DNA from: an uncultured Mycoplasmatota bacterium | GTDB lineage: Bacteria; Bacillota_I; Bacilli_A; RF39; UBA660 | DNA length: 22,831 bases | Direction of reading: 5' to 3' | Assembly (NCBI GenBank): GCA_900544625.1 | Contig: UQVR01000019.1 | Location: forward strand, 1-22,831 | Part shown: one piece after another, positions 1 to 6,637 of the stretch | How positions within the stretch are numbered: the stretch's first letter is position 1 | How the letters are laid out: each line of letters opens with the position of its first letter | Notes under the pieces: generated by a model | What the model saw: the letters and a program-made list of their open reading frames with translations, nothing else | The model's database searches: none | What the model was told of the DNA's origin: nothing | Made by a program: the position numbers and the translations under genes

Positions 1-2
1 AA

Positions 3-611
3 TTTAATGAGTTCTTTAAACTATTAATTAAAGATTTAACTAATTATTGTAAAAAGAATGGACTTAGTTCAGAATTAAATTATATTGGAAAGGGTACAAC
101 CTCAATAGTTTATGGTATAGGAGACAAAATTATAAAAATAGGCAAACCTAGAAGAAAAACAACTATACCATATTGTGAATATTTATTACAACCAATTATA
201 AATCGTGATTTTGAATTTGATGGGTATCCTATACATATTGAAGTTACACAAAGGGTTATTATGTGTGATGAAATAAATGACAAAACAGTTAAAGAAAAAC
301 TTGATAAAAAAAGAGAAGAAATTTCCGAATATTTGCATAGTATTGGTTTAAAAGCTACTGACTTACATCTTGGAAATCTTGGCTTTTTAACTAAAGATAA
401 TAAAGTGCATTATGAAGATATTAATTTTGATGTAGGAAATAGTATAGCTACTTCTATTGATAACAATAATAATTTGAAAGTTAAAAAAGCAGGTGAGATA
501 GTTATAATTGACCTTGACTGTTTGGAAATAGAAGATGTAAACAAATATACTAAATATCTGGATAGTCTCGGGTTTTCTTTAGAAAATAATAGTATTTCAA
601 AATCAATGTAA
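3..611 (+). CDS. Protein kinase/aminoglycoside phosphotransferase-like protein, 5' partial
   Basis: The frame is open from the left edge, so the first ATG at 261 is not the start; about 203 residues are visible and the N-terminus lies outside. The part upstream of 261 encodes a glycine-rich loop (GKGTTSIVYGIGDKIIKIGK) with a following lysine, like the ATP-binding lobe of kinase-fold enzymes. Later TDLHLGNLGFL matches the Brenner-type catalytic loop (D-x-H-x-x-N), and VIIDLDCLE fits the metal-binding DFG/DxD position. The fold assignment is therefore reasonable; the substrate cannot be told. A hairpin follows directly. It lies in the accessory-looking end of the window, two genes from a broken serine recombinase. 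A small-molecule kinase or a kinase domain of a phage or mobile-element defence protein are both possible. Confidence 0.6.
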   Translation, partial: FNEFFKLLIKDLTNYCKKNGLSSELNYIGKGTTSIVYGIGDKIIKIGKPRRKTTIPYCEYLLQPIINRDFEFDGYPIHIEVTQRVIMCDEINDKTVKEKLDKKREEISEYLHSIGLKATDLHLGNLGFLTKDNKVHYEDINFDVGNSIATSIDNNNNLKVKKAGEIVIIDLDCLEIEDVNKYTKYLDSLGFSLENNSISKSM

Positions 612-620
612 TTAACAAAA

Positions 621-650
621 AATCTACTTTCTTTTACGGGAAAGTAGATT
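621..650 (+). terminator. Hairpin after the kinase-like gene
   Basis: An 11-bp perfect stem (AATCTACTTTC / GAAAGTAGATT) with an 8-base loop starts 10 bases after the stop codon. The T-rich tail on the plus strand is poor (ATATTTGTTA). On the minus strand the stem is followed by six T, so it may act better, or also, in that direction. Confidence 0.6.
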
Positions 651-791
651 ATATTTGTTACTAGCATTTTTATTAATTTTGGTGCTCTTTTAGTGGAAAG
701 TATAACAACCACTAGGCATAAATTTATAGGTAGTAATAACTACTAACTAATTAAATTATACTATATTTATTTATAAATTTGTAGAAAAAAG
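651..791. other. Non-coding stretch with two small hairpins
   Basis: No supported gene lies between the kinase-like gene and the promoter of the zinc-ribbon gene. There are two short inverted repeats: TAGTGG (691-696) with CCACTA (709-714), and GTAGT (730-734) with ACTAC (739-743). Nothing else is recognised. Confidence 0.4.
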
Positions 792-820
792 TTTAAAAAA
801 CCAAAAAAATGTAGTATAAT
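792..820 (+). promoter_or_regulatory. Sigma-A-type promoter of the zinc-ribbon gene
   Basis: A perfect -10 TATAAT lies at 815-820, preceded by TTTAAA at 792-797 with a 17-base spacer. Transcription would start about 20 bases before the GGAG ribosome site at 835-838. Confidence 0.6.
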
Positions 821-848
821 TAGAGTATAAAAAAGGAGAAAAAATGTT

Positions 849-1136
849 ATGAGCAATATTCACTCACAAAAATTTTATTGTTATAGTTGTAATAAAGAAA
901 CACTAGGAATAATTTCAAATATTCAAACATCCCGCGGAATAAATCAATGTATTATTTGTACTAACTGTTTTAATATGGTTAGTCTATCACTTCTTGATAA
1001 AATCAATAAAAAAGTAGATGAGCTTATAAAAGAAGATGCAAAAGCAAAAATAGACCCAACTACTGAATTTGTTATAGGAAGTAAAGAATATAATGACTAT
1101 TATTATCCTAAATTTGAAAAAGGAATGCATAGATAA
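849..1136 (+). CDS. Small zinc-ribbon protein of unknown function
   Basis: This 95-residue protein has a cysteine pattern of C11-x2-C14 and C34-x2-C37-x2-C40, which is a likely zinc ribbon. A Lys/Glu/Asp-rich helix and a Tyr-rich tail follow. No family is recognised. The GGAG site at 835-838 lies 10 bases before this ATG. A closer ATG at 844 opens only ATG-TTA-TGA, whose stop overlaps the real start, so the first ribosome contact may be with a two-codon mini-ORF. The gene has its own promoter and no close partner. Confidence 0.6.
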   Translation: MSNIHSQKFYCYSCNKETLGIISNIQTSRGINQCIICTNCFNMVSLSLLDKINKKVDELIKEDAKAKIDPTTEFVIGSKEYNDYYYPKFEKGMHR

Positions 1137-1178
1137 AAGTCGTGACATGTTTCAATTAAATTAGCATTAGGCTTTCTA

Positions 1179-1320
1179 TTTTATTTTCATTACGAAGTTT
1201 TGAAAATAAAAACATAATTTTTGCTTGGCTTTATACCTTGCTAAAATTATGCTTAAAAGGGTTTAAAAAGGGAAATTCCCTTTTTCACACCGTTATTGGC
1301 TTTGCCAATAGCGTAGTGTG
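1179..1320. repeat. Row of four inverted repeats at the recombinase breakpoint
   Basis: Four stems lie end to end. (1) TTTTATTTTCA 1179-1189 pairs perfectly with 1201-1211. (2) 1213-1228 pairs with 1236-1251, 16 positions with 3 mismatches. (3) AAAAAGGG 1265-1272 pairs with CCCTTTTT 1278-1285. (4) CACAC-CG-TATTGGC (1286-1300) pairs with GCCAATA-CG-GTGTG (1304-1320), interrupted by one wobble or mismatch and a TA bulge. Stem 4 supplies the last codons and stop of the recombinase, and stem 3 would serve as its terminator. Such density suggests the end, transfer origin or attachment region of a mobile element; that is inference. Confidence 0.65.
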
Positions 1321-2031
1321 TTTAGTTCTTTTACCATTGATAAAATCACCTTTATAAAGTTCATTTGATAAAACCTTTTGAATAGTAGAGTCATACCAAT
1401 TAGTTTTTCCTAATACTTGTTCTTTATTAAATATATTAGCAATAGTTTGATGAGATTTTCCCTCCAAATATAAATCAAATACTCTTACAATAATGTTTTT
1501 TTTAAGGGGATCAGGCACTAACTTTTTATTATCTCTTTTAAAACCTAATGGACTACGATTTGGGATATGTCCTGATTTAATTGCACCAACCATACCAAAT
1601 TTAGTTCTTTCGCTACATTTTTCTATTTCATTTTGAGATACGCTAGTCATTATTCTCATAACCATTCTACCATTTGAAGTAGTGGTATTAGATTCATCTG
1701 CCATACAATCAATATCACACTCATAATCATTAACAAACTTCATTAATTTTTCAATATCATAAACACTTCTAGTTAATCTATCTAGTTTAAAAGCAACAAT
1801 AACATTTATTTTCTTATCTTTAACATCTCGCATCATTTCTTGATATGCTGGTCTCTTATCATTTTTAGCACTTATTCCTGCATCTTCATAAACTTTGTAA
1901 ATTTCATAACCTTTAAATTTACAAAGCTCTTTTAATTTTTCTTCTTGTTCTGGTAAACTAAATCCTTCTCGTTTTTGGTCGAGTGTAGAAACTCTTTTAT
2001 AAATGCCTGCAATTTTCTTTTCTTCAATCAT
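1285..2031 (-). CDS. Large serine recombinase, C-terminally truncated (probable remnant)
   Basis: The N-terminal resolvase domain is intact. The catalytic serine is in YKRVST (S15 from this start) and DRLTR carries the active-site arginines. A recombinase domain follows (FGMVGAIKSGHIPNRSPLGF ... NELYKGDFINGKRTKH). Large serine recombinases usually reach about 450-550 residues with a zinc ribbon and coiled coil; this one stops at 248, right after KRTKH. The last residues are encoded by an inverted repeat, so the C-terminal half is missing. An in-frame ATG at 2052 has no ribosome site, whereas AGGAAG lies 10 bases before the ATG at 2031. Catalysis could survive, but DNA recognition and synapsis control would be impaired. 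Its upstream region holds a strong promoter, a leader ORF and an attenuator-like hairpin. Confidence 0.85.
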   Translation of the reverse strand: MIEEKKIAGIYKRVSTLDQKREGFSLPEQEEKLKELCKFKGYEIYKVYEDAGISAKNDKRPAYQEMMRDVKDKKINVIVAFKLDRLTRSVYDIEKLMKFVNDYECDIDCMADESNTTTSNGRMVMRIMTSVSQNEIEKCSERTKFGMVGAIKSGHIPNRSPLGFKRDNKKLVPDPLKKNIIVRVFDLYLEGKSHQTIANIFNKEQVLGKTNWYDSTIQKVLSNELYKGDFINGKRTKHTTLLAKPITV

Positions 2032-2091
2032 ATTTTTAACACTTCCTTTCATATGTTTGGCACTTTAAATGGAAAAAGTGAAGTCTAATTT

Positions 2092-2143
2092 CAAAAAACG
2101 AGGGGTCAAAAATACTAGATAATACTAATACCTTTAACTCCTC
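2092..2143 (-). terminator. Attenuator-like terminator in the recombinase leader
   Basis: On the minus strand GAGGAGTT (2143-2136) can pair with GACCCCTC (2107-2100), 7 of 8 positions including one wobble, followed by GTTTTTTG (2099-2092). The 5' arm is the last codons of the 19-codon leader ORF. A ribosome on the ORF would therefore change hairpin formation. The loop is long (about 28 bases) and the energy was not computed. Confidence 0.4.
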
Positions 2144-2193
2144 TTAAATAAATAAGTATAAATTTTAAATATGTTATATGTGCTTTTAGTCAT
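2134..2193 (-). CDS. Putative 19-residue leader peptide
   Basis: The peptide is MTKSTYNIFKIYTYLFKRS. The start has a good ribosome site (GAGAGG, 2206-2201, 7 bases before ATG). It begins about 50 bases into a transcript from the consensus promoter at 2250-2278, and its stop lies within the 5' arm of a terminator-like hairpin. Short leader ORFs with this layout control many inducible resistance genes in Bacillota. Here the next gene is the truncated recombinase, about 100 bases on. The peptide itself is not recognised. Confidence 0.4.
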   Translation of the reverse strand: MTKSTYNIFKIYTYLFKRS

Positions 2194-2215
2194 AGAAGTA
2201 CCTCTCTTTCCCCTT

Positions 2216-2238
2216 AAAAAGCGATACTGCTTGCTTTT
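2216..2238 (-). promoter_or_regulatory. Early leader hairpin
   Basis: In the same leader RNA, AAAAGC (2238-2233) can pair with GCTTTT (2222-2217), with a 10-base loop. It lies just before the ribosome site of the leader peptide and may be a second attenuation element. The stem is short and mostly A-T. Confidence 0.3.
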
Positions 2239-2249
2239 ATTAGTTCTAT

Positions 2250-2278
2250 ACTATAAACTTTTATTATTGATTTGTCAA
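2250..2278 (-). promoter_or_regulatory. Consensus promoter upstream of the leader ORF and recombinase
   Basis: A perfect -35 TTGACA (2278-2273), a 17-base spacer and a -10 TATAGT (2255-2250). It is among the best-matching promoters in the window and gives a leader of about 210 bases before the recombinase start. Confidence 0.75.
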
Positions 2279-2282
2279 GGTT

Positions 2283-2552
2283 TTAGTGTGCTTTGATATA
2301 TTCTTCTAGGTCTTTAAATTTAATTTTCTTTTCGTAACCATTTACAAAAATTTCATCATATTCTTCAAAAACCAAATAATCATTATTTTTAACTTTTAAT
2401 ATATGTGGCTTAACATAAGCAATATTTGTATTTTTAATTGATTTAATATTACCATTAATAAATTCATAGTCTACATAAGCAAACCTACAAATCATTTCTA
2501 CCTTTCTTTTTAATTCTTCACTTATTACAAGTTCTTTAGTTTCTATTGTCAT
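2283..2552 (-). CDS. Small protein of unknown function
   Basis: This 89-residue acidic/basic protein has no signal peptide or membrane segment and no motif that I recognise. It ends a few bases before the TTGACA promoter of the recombinase leader. The ribosome site AGAAGGG (2573-2567) is 14 bases from this ATG but 7 bases from an earlier ATG at 2559. That ATG opens an 8-codon ORF (2536-2559) overlapping the start out of frame. Translation may thus be coupled, or the site is simply distant. It lies directly downstream of the tRNA-Arg terminator. Confidence 0.5.
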   Translation of the reverse strand: MTIETKELVISEELKRKVEMICRFAYVDYEFINGNIKSIKNTNIAYVKPHILKVKNNDYLVFEEYDEIFVNGYEKKIKFKDLEEYIKAH

Positions 2553-2581
2553 AACTCATCACTTATCCCTTCTTAAATAAC

Positions 2582-2605
2582 AAAAAAACTAACATTTCTG
2601 TTAGT
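2582..2605 (-). terminator. Terminator downstream of tRNA-Arg
   Basis: On the minus strand ACTAACA-GAAA-TGTTAGT is a perfect 7-bp stem with a GAAA tetraloop, followed by seven T. A second hairpin (TTCGAG 2633-2638 with CTCGAA 2617-2622) lies between it and the tRNA. Confidence 0.85.
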
Positions 2606-2651
2606 AATTTATTACTCTCGAATTTATAAAAGTTCGAGTTCCCTATCAATC

Positions 2652-2728
2652 TGGTGTCCTTAATGAGAATCGAACTCATGACCCTATGCGTCGGAGGCAT
2701 ATGCTCTATCCAACTGAGCTACAAGGAC
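2652..2728 (-). tRNA. tRNA-Arg, anticodon CCG
   Basis: All arms fold: acceptor GTCCTTG with TAAGGAC (one G-T pair), D-arm GCTC/GAGC, anticodon stem TATGC/GCATA with loop CTCCGAC, a 5-base variable loop and T-arm ATGAG-TTCGATT-CTCAT. The 3' ACCA is encoded. The anticodon CCG reads CGG, a rare codon in such an A+T-rich genome. It lies at the border between the accessory-looking left end and housekeeping genes; tRNA genes are common integration points, but I see no clear attachment duplication. Confidence 0.93.
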
Positions 2729-2736
2729 CCATAAAC

Positions 2737-2765
2737 ATTTTAACATTATTTTTTTAAAATAGCAA
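2737..2765 (-). promoter_or_regulatory. Promoter of tRNA-Arg
   Basis: Minus-strand TTGCTA (2765-2760), 17-base spacer, then TAAAAT (2742-2737) with an extended -10 TG. The tRNA begins 8 bases after the -10 hexamer. Confidence 0.6.
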
Positions 2766-2767
2766 AG

Positions 2768-3172
2768 TTATTTTCTATAAAGAGGTAGAATATTTCTTGT
2801 TCTTTTCACATCTTTTTTTACAGTCATTCTAATTGGCCCATAAAACACAAGACTTTCTTTATTTAAATTTTCTACTTCTATAAAGAAATTTCTGACATCA
2901 TCTTCAATTAAAGGCATTAAATTTATAGTTATATTTTTTAAACTTTGATTAGATTTTATATTCATTTTGAAAAATCCATCACTCACCACAAAAGTAAAAA
3001 CAATTGATTTTCTTTCATTGTTCCTTTCACTTATATTTAAGGATAAAACACTTTTATTCTTAACCTTTTTAAAAGACATAGTTCTTCCTAAAGGATTTAT
3101 GCCAATACTTTTTAAAGCTATATATATTTTTTCTCTTAAATCATCAACTAAACTAAAATAATCTTTATTCAT
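2768..3172 (-). CDS. Conserved-looking small cytosolic protein of unknown function
   Basis: The protein has 134 residues, starting MNKDYFSLVDDLREKIY. Alternating hydrophobic stretches (SIVFTFVVSDGFFKMNI) suggest a beta-rich fold, and no signal or membrane segment is seen. The function is not recognised. A longer frame could start at a TTG at 3205, but that codon lies within the promoter spacer, upstream of the predicted transcript start near 3189. The ATG at 3172 has a GGGGGAAG ribosome site 6 bases away. The mRNA 5' end would carry the 11-mer CATCGGGGGAA also found before the large sigma gene. It is monocistronic, or it reads through to the tRNA. Confidence 0.6.
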   Translation of the reverse strand: MNKDYFSLVDDLREKIYIALKSIGINPLGRTMSFKKVKNKSVLSLNISERNNERKSIVFTFVVSDGFFKMNIKSNQSLKNITINLMPLIEDDVRNFFIEVENLNKESLVFYGPIRMTVKKDVKRTRNILPLYRK

Positions 3173-3179
3173 ATTTATC

Positions 3180-3224
3180 TTCCCCCGATGCCTAAATAAT
3201 AGCAAAATTAATTACTTTTGTCAA
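3180..3224 (-). promoter_or_regulatory. Promoter and 5' leader motif of the 134-residue gene
   Basis: Minus-strand TTGACA (3224-3219), a 17-base spacer and TATTAT (3201-3196). The -35 hexamer overlaps the T-tract of the ileS terminator. CATCGGGGGAA (3190-3180) starts 5 bases after the -10, so it would be the very 5' end of the mRNA and includes the ribosome site. The same 11-mer, 6 bases after its -10, precedes the gene at 18266. Confidence 0.7.
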
Positions 3225-3250
3225 AAAAATCCCACATTTGTGAGATTTTT
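3223..3250 (-). terminator. Terminator of ileS
   Basis: The stem AAATCTCAC / GTGGGATTT (one T-G pair, 4-base loop AAAT, 3248-3227) is followed by T residues down to 3223. It begins 5 bases after the ileS stop codon. Five T also flank it on the plus strand. Confidence 0.85.
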
Positions 3251-3254
3251 ATCA

Positions 3255-6200
3255 TTAATTTTTAGAAACAGCTATTAATACTCTTTCATTATCAATAAAG
3301 AATTCTTCATTGGCGTTTTCGCTAAATTCTAATTTAGTTGCTAATGTTTCTTTTTTGATATAATCACTAAATTCTTCAATAGCATTCTTAACTTTATCAC
3401 TAGCATTATAAGTAACAGTTATTCTATCTGTTAGTTCATAATTATTATTTTTTCTCATAGTTTGTACTTTAGATATAATTTCACGTGCAATACCTTCATT
3501 AATTAAATCATCAGTTAATGTATCATTTAAAATAACAAAGTTATTATTTTCCATTCCTACATCAAAGCCATCTTTAGCGTTTATTCTTATATCAACCATG
3601 TCACTATAAATGTCATGTTCTCTACCCGCTACTGTCATTTTTATAGATTCATTATTTTGAAGTTTTTTAATATCACTTAGTGGTAATTCTAGTAATTTAT
3701 CTTGGAATTCTTTTAGGTTACTTCCAAATACTTTACCCACAGTTCTAAAGTTTGGTTTAACTGTAAAGTTCATGTATTCAGATGTATCTTTAACATATGT
3801 AACCTTCTTAACATTTAATTCTTCTTTAATTAGTTCAGTTAGTTCTCCGATTACCATACTATTTTTACCATCGATTAAAATTTCACTTAATGGTTGACGA
3901 ACTCTTAGTTTTTGTTCTTCACGAATGTTTCTTCCAATACTTATTAATTCACGAACTAAATCCATCTTTTCTTCTAGCAATTCTTCAATTTTTGTTTCAT
4001 CATATTTTGGATAGTCTGCTAGATGGACAGATTCTTTTCCAGTTAGATTAGTATACATTTCTTCAGAAAGATAAGGTACAATCGGAGCCATCATTTCTGA
4101 TAATCCCACTAGCACTTCATAAGTAGTTATATATACTGACTTCTTAGAATCATCTAATGTACTTCCCCAGAATCTGTTTCTATTTCTTCTGATATACCAA
4201 TTTGATAAATCATCTGAAACAAAGTCTGTTAGGGCTCTAACTACTTTATTTAAATCGTATTCATCGTATGATTCTGTTACATATTTTAATAATTTATTAT
4301 ATTTACTTATTAACCATCTATCGATATCTTCTCTTTTTTCTAATGGAATATTACATTCACTAATGTTTATATCATCAATATTGGCATACATTGAGAAGAA
4401 ATTATATGTGTTTTTAAGTGGATTAAAGAATTTAGAATGAACTTCCTTTAAGCCATTAATATCAAATTTAAGTGGAACCCAGACTGGTGAAACATATGGA
4501 AGATAAAATCTAACTGTGTCTGCTCCATATTCTTTCATTGTTGAAAATGGTTCAACAATATTTCCCATTGTTTTACTCATTTTTTTACCATGAGCATCTA
4601 GTAATAAGTCATTTACTAAAACATTTTTAAATGGACTTACACCTTTTACAAATGTAGAAATAACTAGTAATGTATAGAACCAACCTCGAGTTTGGTCAAT
4701 TCCTTCACAGATAAAGTCTGCAGGAAATTGTGTTTCAAATAAATCATTGTTTTCAAATGGATAATGGTATTGAGCAAATGGCATAGCCCCTGAATCAAAC
4801 CAACAATCGATTACATCTTTACATCTAGTCATAGATTTGCCACATTCTGGACATTTTAAGTGTACATCATCAATAAATGGTCTATGTAGTTCAATAGTTT
4901 CATCAATATCTTCGATTGCTTTTTCTACTAACTCTTTACGAGATCCAATCATTTCAGTGTGTCCACATGAACAAATCCAATATGGAAGTGGTGTTCCCCA
5001 GTATCTTGAACGAGATATTGCCCAATCATTTAGGTTTTCCAACCAATTACCAAAACGTTTTTCTCCAACATAAGATGGATACCAATTAACTGTTTTATTA
5101 TTAGCAACTATTTTATCTTTAATTTTTGTAACTTCAAGATAATAACTTGGTTTAGAATAATAAATTAAAGGTGTGTGACATCTCCAACAATGTGGATAGT
5201 TATGAACTATTCTTTGCTTTCTAAATAATTTATCATTTTCTTTTAAATAACTTATTACTAATTCATCAGCAGCAAAGACATTAGTACCTTTCCATGGTCC
5301 TTCGGTATATTTACCATCTTCACCTACTGGATTTAAGTATGGTAAATTATATTTTCTACCTACACTTGCATCATCTGCTCCGAATGCTGGTGCTAAGTGA
5401 ACTATCCCAGTACCATCTTCGGCAGTAACATAAGAATCACAACATACAAAGAATCCTTTTTTATTTACAGAAAGTTCTGGTATTAATTGTTCATATTCTG
5501 TATATTCTAATGTACTTCCTTTAAATGTATCAAGAATTTCGACATCATCACCTAAAACTTTACCAATTAGAGATGTTGCTAATATAAACTTGTTACCCTT
5601 ACTTAAAACAAGTGAATAATCATAATCTGGATTTACACATAATGCAACGTTTGCAAGTAATGTCCATGGCGTAGTTGTCCAAACTAAGAAGTATACATCT
5701 TCATCTTTTTTCTTCATTGGTACTATTACTGTGTCAACACTTGTTTCTTCATAACCTTGGGCTACTTCATGAGATGCAAGTCCAGTTCCACATCTTGGAC
5801 AATATGGAAGTATTTTAACACCTTCATAAAATAATCCTTCATCAAAGAATTTTTTTAAAATCCACCATTCAGTTTCAATGTAATTATTGTCATATGTTAC
5901 GTATGGGTGTTTAATATCAATAAATTGTCCCATTTTTTCTGTAAGATCAGTAAATGTACTTTCATTTTTCCATACACTCTCTCTACATTTTTGATTAAAT
6001 TCTTTTATACCATATTTTTCAATATCTTTTTTACCTGAAAAACCCAATTCTTTTTCTACTTGTAATTCAACAGGTAATCCATGAGTATCCCAACCTACTT
6101 TTCGTAATACTTTGTATCCTTGCATTGTTTTATATTTACATATTGTATCTTTTAAAAACTTTGCAACCATATGATGTAAGCCGGGATGTCCATTTGCTGT

Positions 6201-6347
6201 TGCTGGGCCATCATAGAATACGAAATATGGAGCATTTTCTCTATTTTCAATACATTTATTTAATATATCTTCATTTTTCCATTTTTCAAGGATTCTACCT
6301 TCAGTTACATCTACAGCATCTTTACTTAAACTTTTAAATTTTTCCAT
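3255..6347 (-). CDS. ileS: Isoleucyl-tRNA synthetase, IleRS2 type with GLHH signature
   Basis: The enzyme charges tRNA-Ile with isoleucine in the cytosol. The 1030-residue length, GWDTHGLPVELQVEKELG, the zinc-knuckle-like PYCPRCGTGLASHEV, the editing-domain motif TTTPWTL and the KMSKT loop near residue 589 identify IleRS. The protein lacks the C-terminal cysteine cluster of the common bacterial IleRS1, which fits the eukaryote-like IleRS2. The class I HIGH motif reads G56-L57-H58-H59 (ANGHPGLHHMVAK), the swapped GXHH form. GXHH-type IleRS2 enzymes are reported to be extremely resistant to mupirocin; applying that here is inference. The longer frame starting with TTG at 6365 is unlikely, because GGAAGG lies 7 bases before the ATG at 6347. 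Expression is under the T-box leader just upstream. Confidence 0.97.
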   Translation of the reverse strand: MEKFKSLSKDAVDVTEGRILEKWKNEDILNKCIENRENAPYFVFYDGPATANGHPGLHHMVAKFLKDTICKYKTMQGYKVLRKVGWDTHGLPVELQVEKELGFSGKKDIEKYGIKEFNQKCRESVWKNESTFTDLTEKMGQFIDIKHPYVTYDNNYIETEWWILKKFFDEGLFYEGVKILPYCPRCGTGLASHEVAQGYEETSVDTVIVPMKKKDEDVYFLVWTTTPWTLLANVALCVNPDYDYSLVLSKGNKFILATSLIGKVLGDDVEILDTFKGSTLEYTEYEQLIPELSVNKKGFFVCCDSYVTAEDGTGIVHLAPAFGADDASVGRKYNLPYLNPVGEDGKYTEGPWKGTNVFAADELVISYLKENDKLFRKQRIVHNYPHCWRCHTPLIYYSKPSYYLEVTKIKDKIVANNKTVNWYPSYVGEKRFGNWLENLNDWAISRSRYWGTPLPYWICSCGHTEMIGSRKELVEKAIEDIDETIELHRPFIDDVHLKCPECGKSMTRCKDVIDCWFDSGAMPFAQYHYPFENNDLFETQFPADFICEGIDQTRGWFYTLLVISTFVKGVSPFKNVLVNDLLLDAHGKKMSKTMGNIVEPFSTMKEYGADTVRFYLPYVSPVWVPLKFDINGLKEVHSKFFNPLKNTYNFFSMYANIDDINISECNIPLEKREDIDRWLISKYNKLLKYVTESYDEYDLNKVVRALTDFVSDDLSNWYIRRNRNRFWGSTLDDSKKSVYITTYEVLVGLSEMMAPIVPYLSEEMYTNLTGKESVHLADYPKYDETKIEELLEEKMDLVRELISIGRNIREEQKLRVRQPLSEILIDGKNSMVIGELTELIKEELNVKKVTYVKDTSEYMNFTVKPNFRTVGKVFGSNLKEFQDKLLELPLSDIKKLQNNESIKMTVAGREHDIYSDMVDIRINAKDGFDVGMENNNFVILNDTLTDDLINEGIAREIISKVQTMRKNNNYELTDRITVTYNASDKVKNAIEEFSDYIKKETLATKLEFSENANEEFFIDNERVLIAVSKN

Positions 6348-6367
6348 TATTTTTCCTTCCTTCAATT

Positions 6368-6582
6368 AAAAAAGGATGGCACCAAAAGGAGTGCATATGC
6401 ACGGTACCATCCTTAATATTTACTTAATTATCTTAACGCGATTAACGTAGTAATTTACTTGATTCAATTACTCAACTCCTGGGTGATATATAAAAATCTG
6501 CAAATATTTTTCTCGCACCAAAATGAAAAACTCTCTTTAAGATTCAATTTTTATACTTGTCCCATTCATGGTCTTTCCAAGT
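6368..6582 (-). promoter_or_regulatory. T-box leader controlling ileS
   Basis: The antiterminator T-box sequence TGGTACCGTG lies at 6409-6400 (consensus TGGTACCGCG). It is part of a terminator whose arms are AAGGATGGTACC (6414-6403) and GGTGCCATCCTT (6383-6372), followed by T6 (6373-6368). A perfect palindrome GTGCATATGCAC (6402-6391) sits in the terminator loop. The likely specifier is ATC at 6487-6485, followed by the usual purine, which fits isoleucine. Uncharged tRNA-Ile should stabilise the antiterminator and allow ileS transcription. Stem I was not fully folded by hand. Confidence 0.92.
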
Positions 6583-6588
6583 GACTTA

Positions 6589-6618
6589 ATTATAATACAC
6601 TATATTTGCTTAAGTCAA
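6589..6618 (-). promoter_or_regulatory. Promoter of the ileS T-box transcript
   Basis: TTGACT (6618-6613), an 18-base spacer and a perfect TATAAT (6594-6589) on the minus strand. The -35 lies 20 bases after the stop of the upstream gene, and no separate terminator intervenes. Read-through from the MBOAT operon would therefore meet the T-box terminator. Confidence 0.75.
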
Positions 6619-6637
6619 GCCCCTTATTTTAATATTT

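Noticed and set aside
410..712. 100-codon minus-strand ORF opposite the kinase-like gene
   Set aside because: It runs antisense through the conserved kinase motifs and through the hairpin at 621-650, and lacks start signals.
2108..2130. Repeated AATACTA units in the recombinase leader as an iteron or operator
   Set aside because: There are only two imperfect copies in an A+T-rich loop, so chance is likely.
2632..2643. AGTTCGAGTTCC next to tRNA-Arg as a duplicated T-arm (attachment repeat)
   Set aside because: It lies on the opposite strand to the tRNA and is explained as one arm of a local hairpin with CTCGAA at 2617-2622.
3173..3205. TTG start at 3205 for the small gene downstream of ileS
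   Set aside because: This codon lies between the -35 and -10 boxes, upstream of the predicted transcript start; the ATG at 3172 has a strong ribosome site.
6391..6402. Palindrome GTGCATATGCAC as a protein operator
   Set aside because: It sits in the terminator/antiterminator loop of the T-box and is better explained as RNA structure.
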